A DNA stretch of 64,000 bases from Dactylosporangium siamense (GTDB taxonomy: Bacteria > Actinomycetota > Actinomycetes > Mycobacteriales > Micromonosporaceae). The position numbers and the translations under genes were made by a program. The stretch covers positions 1 through 64,000 of the forward strand of contig NZ_BONQ01000049.1 in the NCBI RefSeq assembly GCF_016862795.1, written 5' to 3'. The notes under the pieces are model-generated. The model worked only from the letters and a program-made list of their open reading frames with translations, was not told the origin of the DNA and made no database searches. Positions 25,340-32,663 of this stretch are shown piece by piece; within the stretch, counting starts at the first letter, position 1, and every line of letters starts with the position of its first letter.

Positions 25340-26548
25340 ATGCCGATCAAGGAAAGGCCGTGGCTCGGCGTCGCGGTCATCACCGCCAGCCTGTTCATGT
25401 TCGTCACCACCGAGCTGATGCCCGTCGGGCTGCTGACCCCGATGAGTCGCAGCCTGTCGGTCTCCGTCGGCGTCGCCGGGCTGATGGTCACGCTCTACGG
25501 CATCTCGGCCGGCCTCGGCGTGCCGTTCATCGTCGCGTGGACCCGCCGGGTCAACCGCCGGCTGCTGCTGACCGCGCTGCTCGCCGTCCTCGCGGTTGGA
25601 AACCTGGTGACCGCCGCCGCACCGGGCTTCGTCCCGGTGCTCGCGACCCGCCTCGTGATGGGCTTCGCCAACGGCGTCTTCTGGGCCATCGGCGTCAGCA
25701 TGGCGATCCGGCTCGTCCCGTCCCGCCACGCCGGCCGCGCCGCCGCGATCGCGCTGTCCGGCATCTCGATCGCCGCCGTGGCCGGCATCCCGCTGGGCGC
25801 GCTGCTCGAGGACCTCACGAACTGGCGCGGCACCTTCCTCATCTGGAGCGCCCTGAGCGCCGTCGTGTGCGTGGCCGTGGCCGTGGTCATCCCGTCGCTG
25901 CCGTCGGACAACGCCGTTGCGGTCCGCGAGGTCTTCGCCCTGCCGCTGCGCAACCCGGCGCTGCGCCGGGCGGTGTACGCGGTGACGCTCTACGTGCTCG
26001 GGCACTTCGCGGCGTACACCTTCATCCGCCCGTTCGCCGAGCAGCACGCGGCCGTGACACCGGCCTTCATCAGCGCGCTGCTCGTGGCCTACGGCATCGG
26101 CGGCGCCGCCGGCAACTTCGTCGCGGGCCACACGGTCGCCCGCAACCCGCGTGCGAGCTTCGCGCTGGCGGTCGCCGGCCTGGCCGCCTCGATGCTGCTG
26201 CTCCTGGCGATCGGCCACACCCGCACGGGCCTGGTCGCCGGCGTGCTGCTGTGGGGCGTGTCGTTCGGCGCCGCGAACCTGTGCCAGGTCAACCTCATGC
26301 TCGCGGCGGCCCCGGACACCTTCGAGGCGGCGATGTCGATCAACACGCTGGGGTACAACACCTCGATCGCCCTCGGCGCGCTCTTCGGCGGCCTGTTCGC
26401 GGATGCGCTGGGCGTCAACGCCGCCGTCTGGTTCGGCGTGGCGCTGACGTCGGCGTCGCTGCTCGTCACCCTGGGTGCCCGGCGGCGCGCGGTTGACCTC
26501 GCCGGCGGCGTTCGGCTGGACGACGATGAGCCGGCTCCGGTGCCTTGA
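25340..26548 (+). CDS. MFS drug/sugar exporter (DHA1 type)
   Basis: 402 residues with about 12 membrane segments. It belongs to the 12-helix DHA1 exporters (AraJ/CmlA/Bcr-like): SLFMFVTTELMPVGLLTPM in helix 1 and FANGVFWAIGVSMAIRLVP in the helix 4/5 region are typical. Likely proton-driven efflux of a drug, sugar or metabolite, under the divergent LysR regulator. Its stop is 5 bp from the stop of the convergent ECF gene. Confidence 0.88.
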   Translation: MPIKERPWLGVAVITASLFMFVTTELMPVGLLTPMSRSLSVSVGVAGLMVTLYGISAGLGVPFIVAWTRRVNRRLLLTALLAVLAVGNLVTAAAPGFVPVLATRLVMGFANGVFWAIGVSMAIRLVPSRHAGRAAAIALSGISIAAVAGIPLGALLEDLTNWRGTFLIWSALSAVVCVAVAVVIPSLPSDNAVAVREVFALPLRNPALRRAVYAVTLYVLGHFAAYTFIRPFAEQHAAVTPAFISALLVAYGIGGAAGNFVAGHTVARNPRASFALAVAGLAASMLLLLAIGHTRTGLVAGVLLWGVSFGAANLCQVNLMLAAAPDTFEAAMSINTLGYNTSIALGALFGGLFADALGVNAAVWFGVALTSASLLVTLGARRRAVDLAGGVRLDDDEPAPVP

Positions 26549-26553
26549 ACGCG

Positions 26554-27792
26554 TCACCCCAACTGGTCGCGGCGGCGGGTCAGGTAGGCGATCTCGGCGG
26601 TGTTGCCGGCCAGCTCGATGGCCCGGTGGTACGCCGCGCGGGCCGGCCGGCTGCGGCCCAGCCGGCGCAGCAGCAGGGCGCGGGTCGCGTGGTAGGCGTG
26701 GTAGCCGTCCAGGGCGCCGTCGAGCCGGTCGACGGCGGCCAGGGCCACCTCCGGGCCGTCCAGCTCGGCGACCGCGACGGCCCGGTTGAGGGCGACGATC
26801 GGCGAGGAGTCCACCCGCAGGAGCTGGTCGTAGAGGGCGACGACCTGCGACCAGTCGGTGTCGCGGATGTCGCGGGCGGAGGTGTGCACGGCGTTGATCG
26901 CCGCGAGGATCTGGTAGCGGCCCGGAGCGACGCCGGTGGTGGCGACGACCGTCAGGCGCTCGCGCACCAGCCGGTGGCCCTCGGCGATCAGCGTCATGTC
27001 CCAGGCGCCGCGGTCCTGCTCGTCGAGGGCGACGAGCTCGCCGGTCGCCGACACCCGGGCGCTGCGGCGGGCCTCGGTGAGCAGCATCAGGGCCAGCAGC
27101 CCGGTCACCTCGCCGTCGCGCGGCAGGAGGGCCCGGATCAGGCGGGTGAGGCGGATCGCCTCGGCGGTCAGGTCGTGACGCACGGGCGGGGTGTCGGGGC
27201 CGGTGGCCAGGTAGCCCTCGTTGAAGACGAGGAAGAGCACGGCGAGCACGCCGGAGACGCGTTCCGCGAGGTCCTCGGCGGCCGGCACCCGATACGGGAT
27301 GCGCGCCGCCTTGATCTTGGCCTTGGCGCGGGTGATCCGCTGCCCCATGGCGCTCTCCTGCACCAGGAAGGCCCGCGAGATCTCGGGCACGGTCAGGCCG
27401 CCGACCATGCGCAGCGTCAACGCGACCCGGGTCTCCATCGCGAGCGCCGGATGGCAACAGGTGAAGATCAGCCGGAGCCGCTCGTCGTCGATGGCGCCGG
27501 TGGGCTCGGGCGGGTCGTCGTCGTGCAACATCCAAGCCGCCTTCTGCTTGTCGTCGCGCTTGTTCTCGCGCCGGATGCGGTCGATCGCCTCGCGGTTGGC
27601 GGTGGTGGTGAGCCAGCCGCCGGGGTTGGGGGGCACGCCGTCGACCGGCCACCGCTCGACGGCGGTCGCGAACGCCTCGGCCGTCGCCTCCTCGGCCACG
27701 TCGAGGTCGCCGAAGCGCCTGGTCAGCGTGGCGACCACCCGGGCCCACTCCTCGTGGTGGGCGCGGGTGACGGCTGCCTGGGCGTCGGTCAC
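26554..27792 (-). CDS. ECF42-type RNA polymerase sigma factor with C-terminal TPR-like extension
   Basis: 412 residues: sigma region 2 (DLDVAEEATAEAFATAVERW, GWLTTTANREAIDRIRR), region 4 (LTVPEISRAFLVQESAMGQRITRAK), then a long alpha-helical extension (about 190-412) with repeats near the end (HAYHATRALLLRRLGRSRPARAAYHRAIELAGN). The extension and the YCII partner define group ECF42, in which the C-terminal part is needed for activity and there is no anti-sigma factor. GTG start overlaps the YCII stop by 4 bases (GTGA). Confidence 0.92.
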   Translation of the reverse strand: MTDAQAAVTRAHHEEWARVVATLTRRFGDLDVAEEATAEAFATAVERWPVDGVPPNPGGWLTTTANREAIDRIRRENKRDDKQKAAWMLHDDDPPEPTGAIDDERLRLIFTCCHPALAMETRVALTLRMVGGLTVPEISRAFLVQESAMGQRITRAKAKIKAARIPYRVPAAEDLAERVSGVLAVLFLVFNEGYLATGPDTPPVRHDLTAEAIRLTRLIRALLPRDGEVTGLLALMLLTEARRSARVSATGELVALDEQDRGAWDMTLIAEGHRLVRERLTVVATTGVAPGRYQILAAINAVHTSARDIRDTDWSQVVALYDQLLRVDSSPIVALNRAVAVAELDGPEVALAAVDRLDGALDGYHAYHATRALLLRRLGRSRPARAAYHRAIELAGNTAEIAYLTRRRDQLG

Positions 27793-28124
27793 TCCGGCGG
27801 GGCGAGGAACGGCCGGACCTCGACCTTCCGGTTGCAGGCCTTCGAGCCGTCGGCGGCGAGTCTGAGCGCCACGTCGAGGTCGGGCGCCTCGAAGACCCAG
27901 AAGCCGGCGACGTACTCCTTCGTCTCCACGAACGGCCCGTCGGTGAACACGCTCGCCCCGTCCCGGTTGTCGATCACGGTGGCCGTCGCGGGCGATGCGA
28001 GACCGCCGGCGAAGACCCAGTGACCGTCGGCCTGCACCCGGTCGTTGAACACGTCGATCGCTGCCGCCTCCTCCGGGGTGGCGCGGCCGTCGGAGTCGAA
28101 GATCACGGAAACCAGGTACTGCAT
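27789..28124 (-). CDS. YCII-related (DGPF) protein, ECF42 partner
   Basis: 111 residues with the family signature TDGPFVETKEYVAGFW, a ferredoxin-like dimeric fold. DGPF proteins are the constant genomic partners and usual targets of ECF42 sigma factors; a catalytic role is unproven. ATG 28124 with AGGAG 9 bases upstream is preferred to TTG 28133. First gene of the operon with the sigma gene. Confidence 0.9.
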   Translation of the reverse strand: MQYLVSVIFDSDGRATPEEAAAIDVFNDRVQADGHWVFAGGLASPATATVIDNRDGASVFTDGPFVETKEYVAGFWVFEAPDLDVALRLAADGSKACNRKVEVRPFLAPPE

Positions 28125-28177
28125 CTGAACCAACTCCTGTGCTCCGGGACGCCCCTCGCGGGCGGCCGCTCGACCTG

Positions 28178-28206
28178 TCTACGAACGGCGTCGCCCCGAT
28201 CCGACA
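28178..28206 (-). promoter_or_regulatory. candidate ECF42 promoter, first operon
   Basis: Read leftwards: TGTCGG (28206-28201), 17 bases, CGTAGA (28183-28178). TGTCG is close to the -35 motif I recall for ECF42 sigma factors. The second ECF42 operon has the same spacing. Start of transcription would be about 46 bp before the YCII ATG. Confidence 0.55.
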
Positions 28207-28233
28207 GCATCGCCGGAGAATTCTTCCAGGAAG

Positions 28234-28434
28234 TCATCGGCTGCGCTGACGGTAGTGGTGCACGACGAGCGCGGTCGCGCTGGCCAGGGTGATCAGGCCG
28301 AAGCCGACACCCACGACCGGGTGCGCTCCGGCGGTCGACGCGGTCGCGTTGGCGGCGGCACTGACGATCAGCACCAGCCAGAGCACGGGGCGCAGCACGC
28401 CACGACGGTTGCCGGTGGTCTCGGAATCAGTCAT
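28234..28434 (-). CDS. small two-helix membrane protein, likely response-regulator target
   Basis: 66 residues: a basic N-terminus (TTGNRRG), membrane helix about 13-32 (VLRPVLWLVLIVSAAANATA), a short loop with a His, helix about 40-59 (VVGVGFGLITLASATALVV), and a basic tail. I do not recognise a family. The gene is leaderless: TAGCGT (28447-28442) ends 7 bases before ATG 28434. A palindromic operator shared with the ABC exporter promoter lies 45 bp before that box. Divergent from the kinase gene. It may be an accessory subunit of the kinase or the exporter, which is inference. Confidence 0.65.
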   Translation of the reverse strand: MTDSETTGNRRGVLRPVLWLVLIVSAAANATASTAGAHPVVGVGFGLITLASATALVVHHYRQRSR

Positions 28435-28441
28435 GACCGCA

Positions 28442-28447
28442 ACGCTA
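28442..28447 (-). promoter_or_regulatory. -10 box TAGCGT of the small membrane protein gene
   Basis: Seven bases before the ATG, giving a leaderless transcript. The same hexamer is at the same distance (45 bp) from the shared operator as in the ABC exporter promoter. The 45-bp gaps also share an 18-bp block (17 of 18 identical, beginning GCTGGATCG). Confidence 0.75.
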
Positions 28448-28490
28448 TGCAGCCACGCGCCGGCGGGCGATCCAGCCAGCGCGTCCACCG

Positions 28491-28510
28491 AAGTACAGCA
28501 GGCTGTACTT
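28491..28510. promoter_or_regulatory. response-regulator operator, copy 1
   Basis: AAGTACAGC-AG-GCTGTACTT, 9-bp perfect arms. Its 16-bp core (28493-28508) is the exact reverse complement of the core at 31786-31801. It stands between the small membrane protein gene (left) and the kinase gene (right); a possible kinase -10 is TATTGT at 28531-28536. Confidence 0.82.
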
Positions 28511-28558
28511 CGCCGGACCCGGCGGTCGCCTATTGTCGCTGCCGGAGGGGGTGCGGAC

Positions 28559-29794
28559 ATGCCGGAGCGGGGGCGGTATCTCCGGGATCGCGTGCGCGCG
28601 ACCGTCGACGCCCTCGAACACCTCGTCGGCGGCCTCGGCACGGCGATCCTGGCCCTGGCGGCGCTCCTGCTGCTGCTCGTCGTGGCCGTTGCCAGTCTGG
28701 CCGGCGTCGGCCTGCTCCTGGTGCCCTCGGCGTTGCAGGTGGTGCGGTCCGCTGCCGACCGCGAGCGGGCCAGGCTGTCGCGGTGGGGCTCGGACCTGCC
28801 CATGCCGCCACCGGTCCCGGCCGGCCTGCGGGACGCCCTGCGTGACCCATGGGTGCGGCGCGACGTCGCGTTCGTGGCCGCGCACGGCACGGCCGGCTTC
28901 GCGTTGGGCCTCTTCGGGATGGCGCTGCCACTCGACTCGGTGCAGTATCTGCTGTTCCCGCTGTACTTCTGGGCGCTGCCGCCGGGCGAGCGCCCCGGCC
29001 TGGTCTTCTGGCCGGTCGACGGGCTGCTCGACGCGCTCGCGGTCGCGCTCCTCGGCGTCGGCTGGCTCTCCCTGGCCGTCGCGCTGGTCCCGAGGATGGC
29101 CCGGCTGCAGGCGGTGCCGGGCCGGCGGCTGCTGGCGCCGCCGCGAGACGCCGACATGTCGCTGCGGATCGCCGAGCTGACCGCCACCCGCGCGGCGGCG
29201 CTGGACGCCCACGCGGTCGAGCTGCGGCGCATCGAACGGTCCCTGCACGACGGCGCGCAGAACCGGCTCGTCGCGGTCACCGTGCTGCTCGGCGCCGCCC
29301 GGCGGGCCATCGGCCGCGATCCGGCCGTCGCGGAGGAGATCCTGGACCGCGCGCACGACGCCGCCGAGCTTGCCCTCGCCGAACTGCGCGCCGTGGTCCG
29401 CGCGATCCTGCCGCCGGTGCTCGACGACCGCGGGCTCGCCGGGGCCCTCGTGGGCCTGGCCGCCGGCTGCGGTGTGCCGTGCCTCGTGCGGGTCGACGTG
29501 CCGGGCCGGTGCGCGGCGTCGGTCGAGGCGACGGCGTACTTCGTGGTGGCCGAGGCGCTCACCAACGTCTCGCGGCACAGCGGCGCCGCCAACGTCGCCG
29601 TCACCGCCCTGCGCGACGCCGACCGGCTGCACGTGACGGTGGTCGACGACGGCCGCGGCGGCGCGGACGAGGGCCGCGGCTCCGGCATCGGCGGCATCCG
29701 CCGGCGGGTCGAGGCGCACGACGGCCGGTTCACCCTGACCAGCCCACCCGGTGGGCCGACGAAGATACTCGTGGAGCTGCCGTGCGGATCGTGA
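28559..29794 (+). CDS. sensor-domain histidine kinase (NarX/DesK class)
   Basis: 411 residues. The N-terminal 200 form a 'putative sensor' membrane domain: helices about 23-58 (ILALAALLLLLVVAVASLAG), 100-130 and 145-175. Then a HisKA_3 helix with His in RSLHDGAQNRL and a HATPase domain with N-box EALTNVSRHSG and G-box GRGSGIGGIRRRV. It is the partner of the regulator that follows with a 13-bp overlap. GGAGGGG precedes the ATG by 9 bases. The shared operator 49 bp upstream suggests autoregulation. Confidence 0.92.
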   Translation: MPERGRYLRDRVRATVDALEHLVGGLGTAILALAALLLLLVVAVASLAGVGLLLVPSALQVVRSAADRERARLSRWGSDLPMPPPVPAGLRDALRDPWVRRDVAFVAAHGTAGFALGLFGMALPLDSVQYLLFPLYFWALPPGERPGLVFWPVDGLLDALAVALLGVGWLSLAVALVPRMARLQAVPGRRLLAPPRDADMSLRIAELTATRAAALDAHAVELRRIERSLHDGAQNRLVAVTVLLGAARRAIGRDPAVAEEILDRAHDAAELALAELRAVVRAILPPVLDDRGLAGALVGLAAGCGVPCLVRVDVPGRCAASVEATAYFVVAEALTNVSRHSGAANVAVTALRDADRLHVTVVDDGRGGADEGRGSGIGGIRRRVEAHDGRFTLTSPPGGPTKILVELPCGS

Positions 29795-30438
29795 TCGCCG
29801 AGGACGACGCCCTGCTGCGCGAGGGCCTGGCGCTGCTGCTGCGGGCCGAGCAGCTCGACGTGGTCGCCGCCACCGACTCGCCGGCCGCGTTCCTGTCCGC
29901 GGTGGACACCCACCGGCCCGACGTCGCGATCGTCGACGTCCGGATGCCGCCCACGCACACCGACGAGGGCATCGTGGCCGCCGTCGAGGCCCGCCGCCGC
30001 CAGCCCGGCCTCGCGGTGCTGGTGCTGTCGGCGTACGTCGAGCAGGCGTTCGCCACCGACCTGCTCGCGGGCGGCGCGGACCGGCTCGGCTACCTGCTGA
30101 AGGAGAGGGTCGGGCGGGTCGAGGAGTTCCTCGGCGCGCTGCACCGCGTCGCCGGCGGCGGCACGGCCATCGACCCGGAGGTCGTCGGTCAGCTGCTGGC
30201 CCGCAGCCGCCCCGACAGCACGCTGAGCCGGCTCAGCCCGCGCGAACGCGACGTGCTCGCCCTGATGGCGGAGGGCCTCGGCAACACCGCGATCGCGGAG
30301 CGGCTGTTCGTCACCGAAGGGGCGGTGCACAAGCACATCCGGAGCATTTTCGCCAAGCTGGACCTCGCCCCGGACGACCGCGCCGACCGGCGGGTGACGG
30401 CGGTGCTGCGCTACCTGGACGACTCCCGCCGCGGCTGA
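29782..30438 (+). CDS. NarL-family response regulator
   Basis: 218 residues: receiver with the EDD acidic triad, phosphoacceptor Asp in VAIVDVRMP, Lys in YLLKE, and a C-terminal LuxR-type HTH (LSPRERDVLALMAEGLGNTAIAERLFVTEGAVHKHI). GTG start 29782 inside the kinase gene. It is the most likely protein to bind the two palindromes at 28491 and 31783: dimeric NarL-type regulators bind short inverted repeats, it is the only DNA-binding protein in this block, and one copy is before its own operon. Confidence 0.92.
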   Translation: MRIVIAEDDALLREGLALLLRAEQLDVVAATDSPAAFLSAVDTHRPDVAIVDVRMPPTHTDEGIVAAVEARRRQPGLAVLVLSAYVEQAFATDLLAGGADRLGYLLKERVGRVEEFLGALHRVAGGGTAIDPEVVGQLLARSRPDSTLSRLSPRERDVLALMAEGLGNTAIAERLFVTEGAVHKHIRSIFAKLDLAPDDRADRRVTAVLRYLDDSRRG

Positions 30439-30464
30439 GCCTGCCCGCCGTGGGGCGGGCAGGC
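30439..30464. terminator. terminator after the two-component operon
   Basis: GCCTGCCCGCC (30439-30449) and GGCGGGCAGGC (30454-30464), 11 bp perfect, GTGG loop, directly after the regulator stop codon and 11 bp before the end of the convergent RCC1 gene. Confidence 0.88.
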
Positions 30465-30475
30465 CCAGGGGAGGG

Positions 30476-31654
30476 TCAGCCCGGCAGGCTCACCTGCGCC
30501 GGGGCCGACCGGTTGGTGGTCGTGCCGTCGCCCAGCTGCGAGTTGCCGTTGTTGCCCCAGCACCACAGCGTCGCGTCGGTGCGCACCCCGCAGGTGTGGT
30601 AGCCGGTGACGAGGCCGGTCGTCCAGGTGGTCGCGGTGCCGACGCGGGTAGGTGCGGACCGGCTGGTCGTGGTGCCGTCACCGAGCCCACCGGCCATGTT
30701 GTTGCCCCAGCACCACAGGCTGCCGTCCGTGCGGGACGCGCACGACGTGTCGTAGCCGGTGTTGACCGCGCTCCAGGTGGTGCCGCTGCCGACCTGCTGA
30801 GGTGTGGTCTGCAGGGTGGTGCCGGCGCCGAGCTGCCCGTAGCCGTTGTTGCCCCAGCACCACAGGGTCCCGTCGGTGCGGGTCGCGCAGGTGTGCACCA
30901 GCCCGGCCGCCGCGCCGCGCCACGTGGTCGCGGTGCCGACCTGCGCCGGGGTCGTCGAGTACGCCAGAGTGCCCGTCCCGATCTGCCCGCTGGAGCTGTC
31001 ACCCCAGCACCAGAGGGTGCCGTCGGTGCGTGCCGCGCAGGTGTGTGCGAAGCCGGCGGTGACGTTCGCCCAGTTGCTCGCCGTGCCGACCCGCGTCGGT
31101 GTGGTCACGGTCCAGTCGGCGGTGCCGAGGCCGAGCTGCCCGAGCCGGTTGAAGCCCCAGCACCACAGCGTGCCGTCGGTGCGCACGCCGCAGGTGTGTG
31201 CGTCGCCGGCGCTGACGGCGGCCCAGGTGGTCGCGGTGCCGACCTGCACGGGGGTGTTGCGGTTGGTGGTGGTGCCGTCGCCGAGCTGGCCCCTGCGGTT
31301 GCCGCCCCAGCACCACAGCGTCCCGTCGGTCCTGGTCGCGCACGCGAAGTTGCTGCCGGCCTCGATGCCGGCCCAGTTGGCGGCGGTGCCGACCCGGACC
31401 GGGGTGGTCCGGGTGTCGTTGGTGCCGTCGCCGACCTCGCCGCTCCAGTTGCTGCCCCAGCACCACAGGGTCGCGTCGGTGCGGACCGCGCAGGTCTGTC
31501 CGTATCCCGCGGCGACGCTCGTGACCGTCGGGGCGGCGGCGGCCGGTGCCGCGGCGGCGAGCACGGCGGTGGCGACGCCCGCGGCCGCGGTGACGAGCAT
31601 GATCACCGGCCGTCGCCATCGGGCCCGCAGCCGACCGTCCTGATATCCACCCAT
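30476..31654 (-). CDS. secreted seven-repeat RCC1 beta-propeller
   Basis: 392 residues: a basic N-terminus and signal peptide or anchor (to about 41), then seven RCC1 repeats of about 50 residues. Each repeat has a C-x(V/T)RTD-(G/A)TLWCWG core and then a GQLGDG-type turn, so every blade has two cysteines that could pair outside the cell. Seven repeats make one closed propeller. Function in bacteria is unknown; adhesion or ligand binding is possible. GGGGAGA lies 7 bases before ATG 31654. It is divergent from the exporter operon, with TAGCGT (31704-31699) as a likely -10, and the operator at 31783 may also act on it. Confidence 0.85.
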   Translation of the reverse strand: MGGYQDGRLRARWRRPVIMLVTAAAGVATAVLAAAAPAAAAPTVTSVAAGYGQTCAVRTDATLWCWGSNWSGEVGDGTNDTRTTPVRVGTAANWAGIEAGSNFACATRTDGTLWCWGGNRRGQLGDGTTTNRNTPVQVGTATTWAAVSAGDAHTCGVRTDGTLWCWGFNRLGQLGLGTADWTVTTPTRVGTASNWANVTAGFAHTCAARTDGTLWCWGDSSSGQIGTGTLAYSTTPAQVGTATTWRGAAAGLVHTCATRTDGTLWCWGNNGYGQLGAGTTLQTTPQQVGSGTTWSAVNTGYDTSCASRTDGSLWCWGNNMAGGLGDGTTTSRSAPTRVGTATTWTTGLVTGYHTCGVRTDATLWCWGNNGNSQLGDGTTTNRSAPAQVSLPG

Positions 31655-31782
31655 GTGCTGTTCTCCCCACGCCGTTGATGCCCGAGCATTGACGGGCGAC
31701 GCTACGATCACCCGTCCTCGCGGGGCAACGGCGCCGCGTCCGCACCGCCGCCGGCCTGGGCCGGGCCGGGAAACTTACAGCG

Positions 31783-31804
31783 GTGGTACAGCCTGCTGTA
31801 CCAC
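31783..31804. promoter_or_regulatory. response-regulator operator, copy 2
   Basis: GTGGTACAGC-CT-GCTGTACCAC, 10-bp perfect arms; 16-bp core 31786-31801. An extra half site TTACAGC (31775-31781) lies 11 bp, one helical turn, upstream in direct orientation. The core is 45 bp before the TAGCGT box of the exporter operon. Confidence 0.82.
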
Positions 31805-31846
31805 GGTTCGCCAGTGCGCTGGATCGTCCGCCGGCCGGCACCGCCC

Positions 31847-31852
31847 TAGCGT
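31847..31852 (+). promoter_or_regulatory. -10 box TAGCGT of the ABC exporter operon
   Basis: Transcription would begin near 31859, leaving a leader of about 37 bases before ATG 31896. The operator centre is then near -65, a position used by activators that contact the alpha subunit. Confidence 0.7.
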
Positions 31853-31895
31853 CATCCGGGTACCCGTCCTGCTGAGCGACCCGGAGAGGCACCAT

Positions 31896-32663
31896 ATGTC
31901 CGTCCACATCGGACCCACCGGCGACCCGGTGGTCCGCGCCGAACGGCTCACCCGCACCTACGGCACCGGACCGGGGGCCGTCGCCGCGCTCGCGGGCGTC
32001 GACGTGGTGTTTCACCGCGGCACGTTCACGGCGGTGATGGGGCCGTCCGGCTCCGGCAAGAGCACGCTGCTGCAGACCGCGGCCGGCCTGGACCGGCCCA
32101 CGTCCGGGCGGGTGTGGATCGGCGCCACCGAGCTGTCCGGGCTGTCGGAGACCAGGCTGACGAGGCTGCGCCGGGACCGGATCGGCTTCGTCTTCCAGGC
32201 GTTCAACCTGGTCGACGCGCTCACCGTCACGGAGAACATCGGGCTGCCGTCGCGGCTGTCGGGCGTGCGACCCGACCACGCCTGGCTGGACCACGTCATC
32301 GACCGGGTCGGGCTGCGGGACCGGCTGCACCACCGGCCGTCCGCCCTGTCCGGCGGGCAGCAGCAGCGGGTCGCCGTCGCCCGGGCCCTCGCCACCCGGC
32401 CCGACGTGATCTTCTGCGACGAGCCGACCGGCGCCCTGGACACCGTGACCGCGGCGGACGTGCTGAGCCTGCTGCGGGCGGTGGTCGACGAGCACGGCCA
32501 GACCGTCGTCATGGTGACGCACGACCCGGTGGCCGCATCGTATGCCGACCGGGTCCTGGTCCTCGCCGACGGCCGGATCGTGCGGGACCTGCCGCAGCCC
32601 GGCGTGGATCGCATCGCCGAGCAGCTGGCGTCGCTCGGCCGCCACCGGGTGGTGCCGGCATGA
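31896..32663 (+). CDS. ABC transporter ATP-binding protein (MacB/LolD type)
   Basis: 255 residues. Walker A GPSGSGKST, Q-loop FVFQAFNLVDALT, signature LSGGQQQRVAVARAL, Walker B VIFCDEPTGALD and H-loop VTHD are all intact. The FQAFNL and PTGALD forms are typical of the LolD/MacB class that partners FtsX-type permeases. ATG with GGAGAGG 8 bases before it; the stop overlaps the permease start (ATGA). Confidence 0.95.
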   Translation: MSVHIGPTGDPVVRAERLTRTYGTGPGAVAALAGVDVVFHRGTFTAVMGPSGSGKSTLLQTAAGLDRPTSGRVWIGATELSGLSETRLTRLRRDRIGFVFQAFNLVDALTVTENIGLPSRLSGVRPDHAWLDHVIDRVGLRDRLHHRPSALSGGQQQRVAVARALATRPDVIFCDEPTGALDTVTAADVLSLLRAVVDEHGQTVVMVTHDPVAASYADRVLVLADGRIVRDLPQPGVDRIAEQLASLGRHRVVPA

